Shown in pieces: positions 1-7,845 of a stretch of DNA of 24,085 nt. The stretch's first letter is position 1, and every line of letters begins with the position of its first letter. Below the pieces are notes generated by a model, which did not search any database, was not told where the DNA came from, and saw only the letters and a program-made list of their open reading frames with translations. The DNA comes from Phocaeicola plebeius (lineage in GTDB: Bacteria > Bacteroidota > Bacteroidia > Bacteroidales > Bacteroidaceae): positions 1 through 24,085 of the forward strand of contig SFDG01000033.1 of assembly GCA_004558305.1 (NCBI GenBank), given 5' to 3'. A program made the translations under genes and the position numbers.

Positions 1-369
1 GTCCAAACAAGGAAGCCATACGCTTTCTACATGCTTATCTCTGCCTTCGGTTTTCGTGTGCAAGCAAGACCAGAGCCACCCACTTACACCTTAGTCCCTT
101 TAAGTTCATTCCGACTGTGGGACGAAGCCGGAACTATTCCCGATTTTACTGCACCGCCGGTTCAAACGCTTCGGAACAAGAGCTTTTGGGCGATGTCTCG
201 TTTCTGCCACTGTGGCAGAAATAAAGCTAATCTACTGTACTTCGATTAAGCAGCGAGAGCGTAAGATTCGTTGCCAGATAATTGTTTGCTGACTGGGATT
301 ATAGTGCCAACCAACCACGCACTGCATGCTTACGTACCACATCTCTCGCTGTCAAAACCAAACAACCCC
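1..369 (-). ncRNA. ssrA: tmRNA (transfer-messenger RNA), 3' end cut by window edge
   Basis: Read on the minus strand, the RNA starts at 369 with GGGGTTGTTTGGTTTTGACA, the usual tmRNA 5' end (acceptor strand followed by the UUGACA-like tRNA-domain segment). It then runs through a resume site into a short tag reading frame at 275-246. Downstream come the conserved Bacteroides-type segments: a TTTCTGCCAC/GTGGCAGAAA hairpin near 200-220, the CGGTGCAGTAAAATCGGGAA stretch near 140-160, and GCAGAGATAAGCATGTAGAA just inside the left edge. The T-arm and the 3' acceptor strand (roughly 25-35 nt) lie outside the window. tmRNA with SmpB rescues ribosomes stalled on broken mRNA and tags the product for proteolysis. 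An open frame also runs along the opposite strand here (to 249), but it is an antisense shadow of this RNA. Identification rests on recalled tmRNA sequence patterns, not on a covariance search. Confidence 0.95.
246..275 (-). other. tmRNA proteolysis-tag reading frame
   Basis: On the minus strand the codons GGC AAC GAA TCT TAC GCT CTC GCT GCT TAA encode G-N-E-S-Y-A-L-A-A and a stop. The YALAA end is the protease-recognised tail typical of Bacteroidetes tags. From memory, common Bacteroides tags are GETNYALAA or GENNYALAA, so this one differs in the middle residues. The resume codon is taken as GGC by analogy with those tags. Confidence 0.85.
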
Positions 370-394
370 ATAGATGCTGTACACATTCTTGCGA

Positions 395-425
395 CAAATG
401 TACGCTTTTTGGCCTTTTCGTGCAA
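395..425 (-). promoter_or_regulatory. Predicted ssrA promoter
   Basis: On the minus strand there is a TACATTTG element (402-395) matching the Bacteroidetes -7 consensus TAnnTTTG. A TTG lies 20 bp upstream (425-423), fitting the -33 element. This places transcription start roughly 15-20 nt before the mature tmRNA 5' end at 369, consistent with a short 5' precursor trimmed by RNase P. Confidence 0.6.
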
Positions 426-444
426 GTTTTTCTCCGAAAAACCG

Positions 445-452
445 TATATTTG
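445..452 (+). promoter_or_regulatory. Predicted -7 element for the lactonase gene
   Basis: TATATTTG is an exact match to the TAnnTTTG -7 consensus and lies 33 bp before the ATG at 486. No clear TTTG-type -33 element is found 19-21 bp upstream, so the call rests on the -7 element and its position. It diverges from the ssrA promoter about 40 bp away. Confidence 0.5.
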
Positions 453-485
453 GCCCGTATTTTAATTTGTTTAACCGATATAAGG

Positions 486-1631
486 ATGAAAAAATCGATT
501 ATGGCCTTGTGGTTGGGAGCTGCCTGTTTGGGTGCATGCTCAGGGAATGGCGGCAAGAAAAGTGTTGCCGGAGAGATGGAATCGGATACTTTACTGATGC
601 TGGTGGGCAGCTATGCCGAAGCGGAGGAGGAGGGTATCAAGGTGTATGGACTGAACCAGGAAACCGGGGAGGCGGTGTACCGCAACGGATGGAAAGGCAT
701 TCGCAATCCGTCGTTCCTGACGGTATCGTCGGACCGGCGCCGGGTGTACTCGGTCGGTGAGAACGAGGACAAGACATCGACGGCCAATGCGCTGGCTTTC
801 GATCCGGAAACGGGACAACTGACATTCCTGAACGAGAGTCCTACCGAGGGGGCTGCTCCTTGCAACATCGTACTTAGTCCGAACGAGGACTATGTGGTGA
901 CGGCAAACTATAACGGTGGAAGCATTACGGTGTTCCCGGTCGATGAGACGGGAGTGTTAGGAGAGGGACAGGTCATTGCCTTTGAAGGAAACGGTCCGGA
1001 TGCTGAGCGGCAGGAACAGCCCCATTTGCATTGTGTCTATTTTACGCCCGACGGGAAATTGCTGTTGGCAAATGACTTGGGGACGGATTGTATTCACGCA
1101 TTCCCGGCCGATGCTTCGGGTGAGGGATTGATAGACCGGATGGCTGCCTTTGATATCCCTTTGGCACCCGGTTCGGGTCCTCGTCATTCCGTGTTTGATG
1201 CCGGGGAAAAGCATCTTTATCTGATTGATGAACTGAAAGGCGATGTAGTGGTCATGGAGTATGACGGCGCATCTTTCACGCAGGTACAGAGCATCCAGGC
1301 TGATACGGTCGGTGCAAAGGGCAGTGCGGATATTCACTTGTCCCCCGACGGGAAGTTTCTGTATGCTTCCAATCGTCTGCAGGCAGACGGACTGGCTGTG
1401 TTTGCAGTGGATGCAACCAACGGACGGTTGACGAAAGTCGGTTATCAGCTGACGGGGGCACATCCGCGTAACTTTGCCATTACGCCCAATGGAAAGTTCG
1501 TATTGGTGGCATGCCGTGATACGAATGAAATTGAGGTATATGCCCGCAATGCCGAAACGGGATTGTTGACGGATACGGGCCGACGCATCCGACAGTCGAA
1601 ACCGGTGGTGATTGCTTTGTGCAATAAGTGA
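486..1631 (+). CDS. Lactonase-family (6-phosphogluconolactonase-like) beta-propeller lipoprotein
   Basis: The 381-residue product matches the lactonase, seven-bladed beta-propeller family (Pgl/YbhE type). Repeated blade motifs are visible, such as LSPNEDYVVTANYNGGSITV, FTPDGKLLLANDLGTD, LSPDGKFLYASNR and ITPNGKFVLVACRDTNEIEV, together with GPRHSVF and PHLHCVYF. The start at 486 is preferred over upstream in-frame codons because it opens a lipoprotein signal peptide: MKKS, a hydrophobic stretch, then lipobox L-G-A-C with Cys18. The protein should therefore be acylated and outside the cytoplasm. Classical 6-phosphogluconolactonase acts on a cytosolic pentose-phosphate intermediate, so the location argues for another lactone or sugar substrate; that is inference. 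The gene is monocistronic, divergent from ssrA and convergent with the GH92 gene across a strong hairpin. Confidence 0.88.
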   Translation: MKKSIMALWLGAACLGACSGNGGKKSVAGEMESDTLLMLVGSYAEAEEEGIKVYGLNQETGEAVYRNGWKGIRNPSFLTVSSDRRRVYSVGENEDKTSTANALAFDPETGQLTFLNESPTEGAAPCNIVLSPNEDYVVTANYNGGSITVFPVDETGVLGEGQVIAFEGNGPDAERQEQPHLHCVYFTPDGKLLLANDLGTDCIHAFPADASGEGLIDRMAAFDIPLAPGSGPRHSVFDAGEKHLYLIDELKGDVVVMEYDGASFTQVQSIQADTVGAKGSADIHLSPDGKFLYASNRLQADGLAVFAVDATNGRLTKVGYQLTGAHPRNFAITPNGKFVLVACRDTNEIEVYARNAETGLLTDTGRRIRQSKPVVIALCNK

Positions 1632-1671
1632 CTTGAAACACAGAGAAACAGCGTTCACAAAGAGTCTGTTG

Positions 1672-1730
1672 AACACAAAGAAACGAAGGTACAAAGAAAA
1701 ATTTCCTTTGTGCCTTCGTTTCTTTGTGTT
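1672..1730. terminator. Bidirectional hairpin terminator between convergent genes
   Basis: Two 25-base arms (1672-1696 and 1706-1730) are complementary except for one position that forms a G-U pair in plus-strand RNA; the loop is 9 nt (1697-1705) and A/T rich. It sits between the stop of the lactonase gene (1631) and the stop of the convergent GH92 gene (1773), so it can serve both. There is no long T-run directly after the stem. Confidence 0.7.
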
Positions 1731-1772
1731 TACATCCTTTATAGGGAATCCTTTGGGCGCTGTATGTAATGT

Positions 1773-3971
1773 TTAGAGAGCCTTCATCTTATATACCAGT
1801 GTGCCACCCTTTACGATGTCATCGTGGGTGATGTAGTTCTGGGTGTACGGTTCCCCGTTCAGGGTGATGCTGTCAACGTACTTGTTCTCCTTGCTCAATC
1901 CTTCTGCAATGATGGTGAATGTCTTGCCATCGGCCAGGTGAAGCACCATCTTGGAGAGCTGGGGAGCACCGAAGACATATTGTCCGCTGACGGGATTGAC
2001 GGGATAGAATCCCATGGCAGAGAGCATGTACCAGGCCGACATCTGGCCACAGTCGTCGTTGCCGCACAGGCCGTCGGGTTCCGGACGATACTGCGTGTCG
2101 AAGATTTCACGTACCAGTTCCTGCGTACGCTCCGGCTTGCCGGCCAAAGCATAGAGGTAGGTGACATGATGGCTGGGCTCGTTGCCGTGGGCATACTGCC
2201 CGATGAGGCCGGTGACATCCGCCTGCGTGGTTTCCAGCTTCAAGGTAAAGAGGGAGTCGAGTTTGGTGCAGAATGCTTCTTCGCCACCCATCAGGGCAAT
2301 CAGGCCGGGAACATCGTGCTGTACGTGCCAGGTGTACTGCCAGGCATTTCCTTCTGTGTAGTCTCCTCCCACACTTTCCGAATGGCCTACCTGGCTGGGA
2401 TTGAACGGAGATTTCCAGGTGCCGTCGCTTTTGCGCGGACGCATGAACTTCGTTGTCGGGTCGAACAGATTCTTGTAGAAGTTAGCGCGTTGTTCGAAAT
2501 AAGCGGCATCTTCCGTCTTGCCCAAACGGCGGGCCATGTCGGCCGCAGCATAGTCATCGTATACACTTTCCAGGGTAGAGGAAACCGATTCGGTGGCAAT
2601 GAGGTCGGTCGGCAGGTAGCCGTACTTCATGTAAGTTTCCCAGTCCGACTTCAGCTTGTGCGATTGGGTCTGTGTCCGCTTGATAGCCTGGAAAGCCCGT
2701 TCGGCATCGAAGCCGCGGAACCCTTTGGCATATGCTTCAGCCACGATGGAGACCGAGTGGTTGGCCACCATGCAATAGTTCTCCTTGCCCCACAATCCCC
2801 ATATAGGCAGGAAACCCTGTACATCGGCCTGGTCGACGAGCGAGTTGACCAGACCGTCCACCCGCTCGGGTACCATCAGGGTGTAGAAAGGATGGGCTGC
2901 ACGATACGTGTCCCATGCGGAGAACGTGGAATAGAACTTGCCTCCCGTGGCCGGTACGATGGAGTCGGCAGCATTACGATACATGCCGTCCACGTCCGAG
3001 ATCTCGTTGGGCTGGATGAGGGCATGGTAGAACGAGGTGTAGAAATTGGTTTTCTCCTCTTTCGTCCCTTCCAGTTCAATGCGGCTCAAGTAGGAATTCC
3101 ATTCGTCGTGAGCAGCCTGGCGGACTGCCTCGAAATCCCATCCTGGCAATTCTGCCGTAAGGTTTTTCCGGGCCCCTTCGATACTGGTGGTGGAAAGGGC
3201 CACCTTCATCAGCACCTGGTCACCAGGCTGTACTCCGTCGAAGGTAGCGACGATGCGCTGGCCTTTTTCGGTGTCGCCCATCGGGAGCTGGAGGGTGGAA
3301 GCCACAGGATGGTCGAACTGCAGAACGAAGAAGTAGTCCTGGTTTACCCACACACTGTTTTTCACGTGTCCTGTCAGGGTGGAAGCATCCTCCCACTGCG
3401 TTTCGCACAGGCGGACTTGCGAGTGGTACTGGTTGTCGTTCCAGCTGGGACCGTGTTGAAGGTCAATCAGTACCGATGCTGAATCGGCTTGCTGGTAGGT
3501 ATAGCGGTGAAGGGCAGCATGGGTGGTGGCGGTCAGTTCCGCTTTCACACCCGGACGGTCGAGCGTCACGGTATAGTAACCCGGAGCGGCAGCTTCCGTA
3601 GTCTTGCTGAACGGACTGCGATAATCATCCCAGGCCCGTTGCCGCTGTCCCGTGACAGGCATGACCAACAAGTCACCCAGGTCCATACAACCGGTCCCGT
3701 TGAGGTGAGTCTGCGAGAAGCCCCAGATGATGGAGTCGGTATAAACGTACTCGGAGCAGTATCTCCATCCCACGGCTCCCGTGACGGGGCTGGTCTGGAT
3801 CATGCCGAAGGGAGAACAAGCACCTGGAAAGGTGTGTCCGTTGTCGGCTGCACCGATGAAGGGATTGACATACTGCGTATAGTCAGCCGGTGCATCTTGC
3901 TGTGCAGGGGAGCAGCTCACAGCCAAGGCGGCGAGGGCGACACCGCAACCGATGGTGAAAAGTTTGTTCAT
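1773..3971 (-). CDS. GH92 family alpha-mannosidase, lipoprotein
   Basis: The 732-residue product has the full length and motifs of glycoside hydrolase family 92, calcium-dependent exo-alpha-mannosidases that trim N-glycans and yeast mannans in Bacteroides. Landmarks are YVNPFIGA and GHTFPGACSPFGM near the N-terminus, FYTSFYHALIQPN, FSAWDTYRAAHPFYTL, GDYTEGNAWQYTW with Glu540 (expected general acid) and CGNDDCGQMSAWY with Asp639/Asp640 (expected base region). The start at 3971 is chosen over 3986 because MNKLFTIGCGVALAALAVSC forms a clean lipoprotein signal with Cys20. It lies 18 bp after manA on the same strand, suggesting co-expression. It probably acts in the periplasm or on the cell surface, releasing mannose. 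Linkage specificity (1,2-, 1,3-, 1,4- or phosphomannose) cannot be read from sequence alone. Confidence 0.95.
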   Translation of the reverse strand: MNKLFTIGCGVALAALAVSCSPAQQDAPADYTQYVNPFIGAADNGHTFPGACSPFGMIQTSPVTGAVGWRYCSEYVYTDSIIWGFSQTHLNGTGCMDLGDLLVMPVTGQRQRAWDDYRSPFSKTTEAAAPGYYTVTLDRPGVKAELTATTHAALHRYTYQQADSASVLIDLQHGPSWNDNQYHSQVRLCETQWEDASTLTGHVKNSVWVNQDYFFVLQFDHPVASTLQLPMGDTEKGQRIVATFDGVQPGDQVLMKVALSTTSIEGARKNLTAELPGWDFEAVRQAAHDEWNSYLSRIELEGTKEEKTNFYTSFYHALIQPNEISDVDGMYRNAADSIVPATGGKFYSTFSAWDTYRAAHPFYTLMVPERVDGLVNSLVDQADVQGFLPIWGLWGKENYCMVANHSVSIVAEAYAKGFRGFDAERAFQAIKRTQTQSHKLKSDWETYMKYGYLPTDLIATESVSSTLESVYDDYAAADMARRLGKTEDAAYFEQRANFYKNLFDPTTKFMRPRKSDGTWKSPFNPSQVGHSESVGGDYTEGNAWQYTWHVQHDVPGLIALMGGEEAFCTKLDSLFTLKLETTQADVTGLIGQYAHGNEPSHHVTYLYALAGKPERTQELVREIFDTQYRPEPDGLCGNDDCGQMSAWYMLSAMGFYPVNPVSGQYVFGAPQLSKMVLHLADGKTFTIIAEGLSKENKYVDSITLNGEPYTQNYITHDDIVKGGTLVYKMKAL

Positions 3972-3989
3972 GATGGTCAGCTGCACGGG

Positions 3990-4961
3990 TTAGACATAGG
4001 TTTCGAGGAATTTCACGTTTCCTTTCGGGGCCACTTCCAGTCCTTTGGTCGTAGCCGGGAAAAGGATGGATTCGCCGGCCTGCAGTTCCACGGCATTGCC
4101 TTCATTGTCGGTCACGGTGCAGGATCCTTCCATGCCGATGAGGATGACGAACGAATCCAGCTCGCTGTAATCCAGACTCATGGATTCAGTGAGGTCGTAC
4201 ACGGTCGTGGTGAAGTAGGGGCAGGCCACCAGTTCTACAGGTTCGTTCTGCTTCGGTGTATACGCCGTGCGGTAATCGTCTTCTACCGAGTAGTCGATGG
4301 CATCTTTCGACAGTTCAGTGTGGAGTTCACGGGTATTGCCGTTCTTGTCCTTGCGGTTGAAGTCGTAGATACGGTACGTGATGTTCGAGGTTTCCTGGAT
4401 TTCGGCGATGAAGCAGCCGGCACCGATGCTGTGGATGCGTCCGGCGGGCAGGTAGTAGACATCGCCCGGCTGTACGGCATATTCCTTCAGGGCATCGGTA
4501 ATGGTATTGTCGGCAATCATGTCGGCATATTGCTGCGGCGTAATCTGTCGGCTCAGTCCGGAGCGCAGGTGGGCTTTGCCCCCGTCGTTACCGATGACAT
4601 ACCACATCTCAGTCTTTCCCCGTGAGTTGTGACGCTGCTGAGCCAGTTCGTCATCGGGATGTACCTGAATAGAGAGGTCGTCTTGCGCGTCAATGAACTT
4701 GATGAGCAGCGGGAACTGACCGTCGAAGCGCTTGTAGTTCTCTTCGCCGACCAAGGCACCTTTGTACTCGTCCATCATCTGCTGCAGGTTCTTGCCGGCA
4801 TCCGCTCCGTTGGCTACGATGGATTCGTCGCCCGGAACGCCGGAGATTTCCCAGCTTTCGCCTACTTTCTCTTGTTGCAGGTCGAGGTGCTTGAACGGAA
4901 TGATTTTCTCACCACCCCAAATGGTGGATTTCAATAAGGGCTGAAATTTAAGTGGATACAT
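3990..4961 (-). CDS. manA: Mannose-6-phosphate isomerase, class I
   Basis: The 323-residue cytosolic enzyme interconverts mannose-6-phosphate and fructose-6-phosphate, linking mannose use to glycolysis and GDP-mannose supply. The zinc site is visible: Gln99 and His101 in QVHPDD, Glu118 in KTEMWYV and His177 in GRIHSIG. The ETSNITYRIYDFNR motif (190-203) with a substrate-binding Arg197 follows, and a C-terminal cupin ends the protein. The length fits the short bacterial class I enzymes, as in Bacillus ManA. It lies 48 bp downstream of pyrH, with no clear promoter of its own in that gap, and 18 bp upstream of the GH92 mannosidase. Pairing with a mannosidase supports a role in catabolism of released mannose. 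Confidence 0.95.
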   Translation of the reverse strand: MYPLKFQPLLKSTIWGGEKIIPFKHLDLQQEKVGESWEISGVPGDESIVANGADAGKNLQQMMDEYKGALVGEENYKRFDGQFPLLIKFIDAQDDLSIQVHPDDELAQQRHNSRGKTEMWYVIGNDGGKAHLRSGLSRQITPQQYADMIADNTITDALKEYAVQPGDVYYLPAGRIHSIGAGCFIAEIQETSNITYRIYDFNRKDKNGNTRELHTELSKDAIDYSVEDDYRTAYTPKQNEPVELVACPYFTTTVYDLTESMSLDYSELDSFVILIGMEGSCTVTDNEGNAVELQAGESILFPATTKGLEVAPKGNVKFLETYV

Positions 4962-5009
4962 AGCTTTGTATGTTTAGGGTTAAAAATGTTGGCGTATAAA
5001 AAATAAGTA

Positions 5010-5720
5010 TCAATTATGAACCAGCGTACCGATGTTTTCACCAGACATCACTTTCTTCAGGTTGCCCACGGTGTCCATGTCGAAGACGATGATGGGCAGG
5101 TGGTTCTCTTTGCACATGCAGGTGGCGGTCAGGTCCATGACCTTCAGGCCGCGGGCCAGCACTTCATCATAAGTGATATCGTCAAACTTGGTGGCCGTAG
5201 GATCTTTCTCCGGATCGGCGGTGTAGATGCCGTCCACGCGCGTTCCTTTCAACATCACGTCCGCTTCGATTTCGATGCCGCGCAAAGACGAGCCGGTATC
5301 GGTCGTGAAGAACGGGTTGCCGGTACCTGCCGACATGATGACCACTTCCCCGTTTTCCATGGCTTCAATGGCCTTCCATTTGGTATAGAATTCGCCGATA
5401 GGTTCCATACGGATGGCCGTCAGTACCCGTGCCTTTACCCCGGCTGCTACCAATGCGGAACTGAGTCCCAGGCTGTTGATGACGGTGGCCAGCATTCCCA
5501 TCTGGTCGCCCTTGACACGGTCGAAGCCTTTGCCGGCACCGCTCAGTCCGCGGAAGATGTTGCCGCCACCGATGACGATGCCAATCTGGACACCCATATC
5601 GTGGATTTCCTTGATTTGCTGGGCGTATTCTCCCAACCGCTTTTCGTCAATACCGTATTTCTTCTCTCCCATCAAGCTTTCACCGCTCAACTTGAGCAGA
5701 ATGCGTTTGAATTTTGCCAT
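5010..5720 (-). CDS. pyrH: UMP kinase
   Basis: The 236-residue product phosphorylates UMP to UDP with ATP in pyrimidine nucleotide synthesis and belongs to the bacterial amino-acid-kinase-fold UMP kinases. Motifs are KLSGESLMG (10-18, phosphate binding), GGGNIFRG (51-58), GDQMGMLAT (71-79), GTGNPFFTTDT (132-142) and DGIYTADPEKDP (163-174). Length and start match the family (MAKFKRILLKLSGE). It has its own predicted promoter 30 bp upstream and is followed after 48 bp by manA. In many bacteria pyrH sits with frr or tsf; here the neighbours are a MATE exporter and manA. Confidence 0.97.
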   Translation of the reverse strand: MAKFKRILLKLSGESLMGEKKYGIDEKRLGEYAQQIKEIHDMGVQIGIVIGGGNIFRGLSGAGKGFDRVKGDQMGMLATVINSLGLSSALVAAGVKARVLTAIRMEPIGEFYTKWKAIEAMENGEVVIMSAGTGNPFFTTDTGSSLRGIEIEADVMLKGTRVDGIYTADPEKDPTATKFDDITYDEVLARGLKVMDLTATCMCKENHLPIIVFDMDTVGNLKKVMSGENIGTLVHN

Positions 5721-5749
5721 AATTTTCTCTTTTTTTAAGGTGTTTGGAG

Positions 5750-5757
5750 CAAAGTTA
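5750..5757 (-). promoter_or_regulatory. Predicted -7 element for pyrH
   Basis: On the minus strand TAACTTTG matches TAnnTTTG exactly, 29 bp before the pyrH start codon. A TTTC lies 19 bp upstream of it (consensus would be TTTG), and a TTTG lies 15 bp upstream. It suggests pyrH-manA-GH92 can be transcribed separately from the MATE gene. Confidence 0.5.
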
Positions 5758-5797
5758 GTTATTTTTTTCTAACAAAGAAACAGGAGAGATGCTTTTT

Positions 5798-7102
5798 TTA
5801 TCCTTCGGAGGAAAATGCCTTCCAGCGCAGGCTCCAACGGGCCTGCAGGATGCCCCGGACAGCCAAATAACCGACGAAGGCCAGCCACAGTGCATGGTTG
5901 CCCCACCAGGCACGCCCACCGTAGTAGAGAATAAAAAAGCAGACGGAAGCGATGGCGACGGACTGTAGCATGATGCGTGTGGCAGTGGCACCGATGCAGA
6001 TGCCGTCGAACAGAAAAGCGGCACATCCGGCCAGAGGAACGGCCAATATCCAAGGGAAATAGGGGACAGCTGCCAGCAAGACCTCCTCATTGTCCGTCAG
6101 CAGCGACAAGAACGGGGAACCTCCTATCCAGTAGACCAAGGTGAACACAGCAGACAGACTGACACCCCATTGGAACAGGGCACGGATGCTGAGGCGCAGG
6201 TTCGGCCGGTCGCCTGCTCCGATATACTTGCCGGTCAGGGCTTCACCAGCATAAGCGAATCCGTCCATCACATACGAGAAGAAGGTGAAAAGCTGCATGA
6301 GCAAGGTGTTGACAGCCAGCAGTGTGTCGCCGAAGGCTGCCCCTGTGGAGGTGAAGAACGACATGACGGCTACCAGACAAAGAGTGCGCAGAAAGATGTC
6401 GCGGTTCACCAGGAAGAAACGTTGCATCTGCTGGCGGTCCCACACGCCTTCCCATGACAAACGGTAGTCGGCGTACCTGCGACGCCACAGGCAGAGTGCC
6501 GTCAGCAGTCCGGCATACTGGGCGATGAGTGTGCCCAAGGCCACCCCTTCTATCCTCATCGCGCATCCGAAGACGAAGAACAGGCTGCAGACGATGTTAG
6601 TCAGGTTCTGGATAATTGCCACCAGCATGGGGAAGCGTGAGTTCTGCATGCCGATGAACCACCCCGTGAAGCTGTATAGTCCCAGGGTGGCTGGAGCTCC
6701 CCAGATACAGATGTGGAAATAGCGGGTTGCCAGCGACTGCACTTCAGGAGACGCATCGATAAAAAGGAAGGCCGCATACCGTAAAGGCACTTGCAGCAGA
6801 AGGAGGCAGGCGGCTATCCCTGCCCCGATACCGGTGGAGCGGAGCAGGAGTCGGATAACCTCCTGGCGGTCGTTCCTCCCGTAAGCTTGGGCCGTCAGTC
6901 CGCTGGTGCCCATGCGCAGAAACCCGAAAATCCAGTAGATCATATTGAAAAGCATGCCGCCTACGGCAATGGCACCGATGTACGACGCGGCTCCCAAGTG
7001 GCCGACTATGGCTACATCTATGAGTCCCAGCAACGGCACAGTGATGTTCGAGACGATGGCAGGAGTGGCAATGTCCAGTATGTGGCGATGGATGGTATTC
7101 AT
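5798..7102 (-). CDS. MATE family efflux transporter, DinF-like
   Basis: The 434-residue, highly hydrophobic protein has about twelve predicted membrane segments arranged in two homologous halves, the MATE layout. The N-terminal half opens with ATPAIVSNITVPLLGLIDVA and continues with IVGHLGAASYIGAIAVGGML, MGTSGLTAQAYGRND and GWFIGMQNSRFPM, which fit the DinF branch of Na+- or H+-coupled drug and metabolite exporters in the inner membrane. Its ATG overlaps the birA stop by four bases (ATGA), so the two are probably translationally coupled. Substrate cannot be inferred. Confidence 0.92.
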   Translation of the reverse strand: MNTIHRHILDIATPAIVSNITVPLLGLIDVAIVGHLGAASYIGAIAVGGMLFNMIYWIFGFLRMGTSGLTAQAYGRNDRQEVIRLLLRSTGIGAGIAACLLLLQVPLRYAAFLFIDASPEVQSLATRYFHICIWGAPATLGLYSFTGWFIGMQNSRFPMLVAIIQNLTNIVCSLFFVFGCAMRIEGVALGTLIAQYAGLLTALCLWRRRYADYRLSWEGVWDRQQMQRFFLVNRDIFLRTLCLVAVMSFFTSTGAAFGDTLLAVNTLLMQLFTFFSYVMDGFAYAGEALTGKYIGAGDRPNLRLSIRALFQWGVSLSAVFTLVYWIGGSPFLSLLTDNEEVLLAAVPYFPWILAVPLAGCAAFLFDGICIGATATRIMLQSVAIASVCFFILYYGGRAWWGNHALWLAFVGYLAVRGILQARWSLRWKAFSSEG

Positions 7103-7845
7103 GGTTGTTCGGGAAGGTAGGTGACTTCTTTGAAATAATAGCTGCGAAGCCGGCGGTGTTCATCCTCCAGCAGGAGGCGGCCGGTCGGCTCCACCGCAAC
7201 GATACGGGCTTGAAAGAATCCTTCCGCATCCTGGTAGGGATGCAGTCCCTCCCGCCGGTATAGTCGCTCCAAGTAGCGTTTGGCAATGGTGGCTTCCTCT
7301 CCGGCCTTCAGCTCTTGGTAGTAGTAGGCCGCCCGTTCCAGCACCTGCAGGAGAATGGCTTTGGCCTCGTAGGTCTTTCCTGTTATTTGGTACAAAGACA
7401 CCGGATTGGGGGCATCGCTCACGAACTGTTCCTGGTTCAGGTTTACCCCGCTGCCCGAAATGGAGCGGCTTACCCGAGTCCCGGTCCAGTCGTTTTCGAT
7501 GAGGGTGCCGCAGAGCTTCCGGTCGTGCCAGTAGATGTCGTTCGGCCATTTTATGGTGATACCTTCCGTATAGGCCGATAAGGTCTCTTGCAGAGCGAGT
7601 GCCGTTAGCTGCGATAGACGGAACTGCCGGTGCACTTCCAGAAAGGAGGGAAAGACCACGAAACTGAACAGCAGGTTTTTTCCGTTGGCAGATTCCCATG
7701 AGTTGCCCCGTTGCCCGCGTCCGGCACTCTGAAAGGCCGTATAGACACAGGTCAGGTCAGGCAGTGCTTCCTGTCGGCACAGGCTGTCGAGGAACGAGTT
7801 GGTCGATGCAGTCTGGGCAATGAAAATCGGTTCAGGGTAACGCAT
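7099..7845 (-). CDS. birA: Biotin--[acetyl-CoA-carboxylase] ligase (short BirA, no repressor domain)
   Basis: The 248-residue product attaches biotin to carboxylase carrier proteins. Motifs are GRGQRGNSW (42-50, biotinyl-AMP loop), KWPNDI (99-104), GTLIEN (113-118) and GSGVNLNQ (131-138). There is no N-terminal helix-turn-helix, so it is a ligase only, as usual in Bacteroidetes. The start at 7845 is fixed by a strong AGGAGG seven bases upstream and by the family start; longer in-frame extensions have no homology to BirA. The start overlaps the preceding MmcQ/YjbR gene by 14 bp and the stop overlaps the MATE start by 4 bp. Oddity: the usual S-I-I-G-I-G-(I/L)-N-V-N segment reads S-I-S-G-S-G-V-N-L-N, two Ile-to-Ser changes beside the active site, though the G-x-G-x-N pattern is kept. 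Confidence 0.93.
   Translation of the reverse strand: MRYPEPIFIAQTASTNSFLDSLCRQEALPDLTCVYTAFQSAGRGQRGNSWESANGKNLLFSFVVFPSFLEVHRQFRLSQLTALALQETLSAYTEGITIKWPNDIYWHDRKLCGTLIENDWTGTRVSRSISGSGVNLNQEQFVSDAPNPVSLYQITGKTYEAKAILLQVLERAAYYYQELKAGEEATIAKRYLERLYRREGLHPYQDAEGFFQARIVAVEPTGRLLLEDEHRRLRSYYFKEVTYLPEQP

Noticed and set aside
200..222. TTTCTGCCAC/GTGGCAGAAA palindrome as a possible operator or insertion-sequence end
   Set aside because: It falls in the tmRNA body where a hairpin is expected; there is no transposase or target duplication nearby.
1..249. Open plus-strand frame from the left edge (to 249) that could look like the C-terminus of a protein
   Set aside because: It is antisense to the tmRNA; the minus strand has the tmRNA 5' end, tag frame and conserved segments, which explain the sequence fully.
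251..351. Inverted repeat CAGCGAGAG / CTCTCGCTG with extra CGTAAG / CTTACG pairing
   Set aside because: Both arms lie inside tmRNA (the tRNA-like 5' part and the tag region); it is not a separate element, and pairing may be chance.
1824..3482. Long plus-strand open frame (552 codons) opposite the GH92 gene
   Set aside because: Shadow frame of the GH92 coding sequence with no recognisable motifs; the minus-strand protein has a signal peptide and full family motifs.
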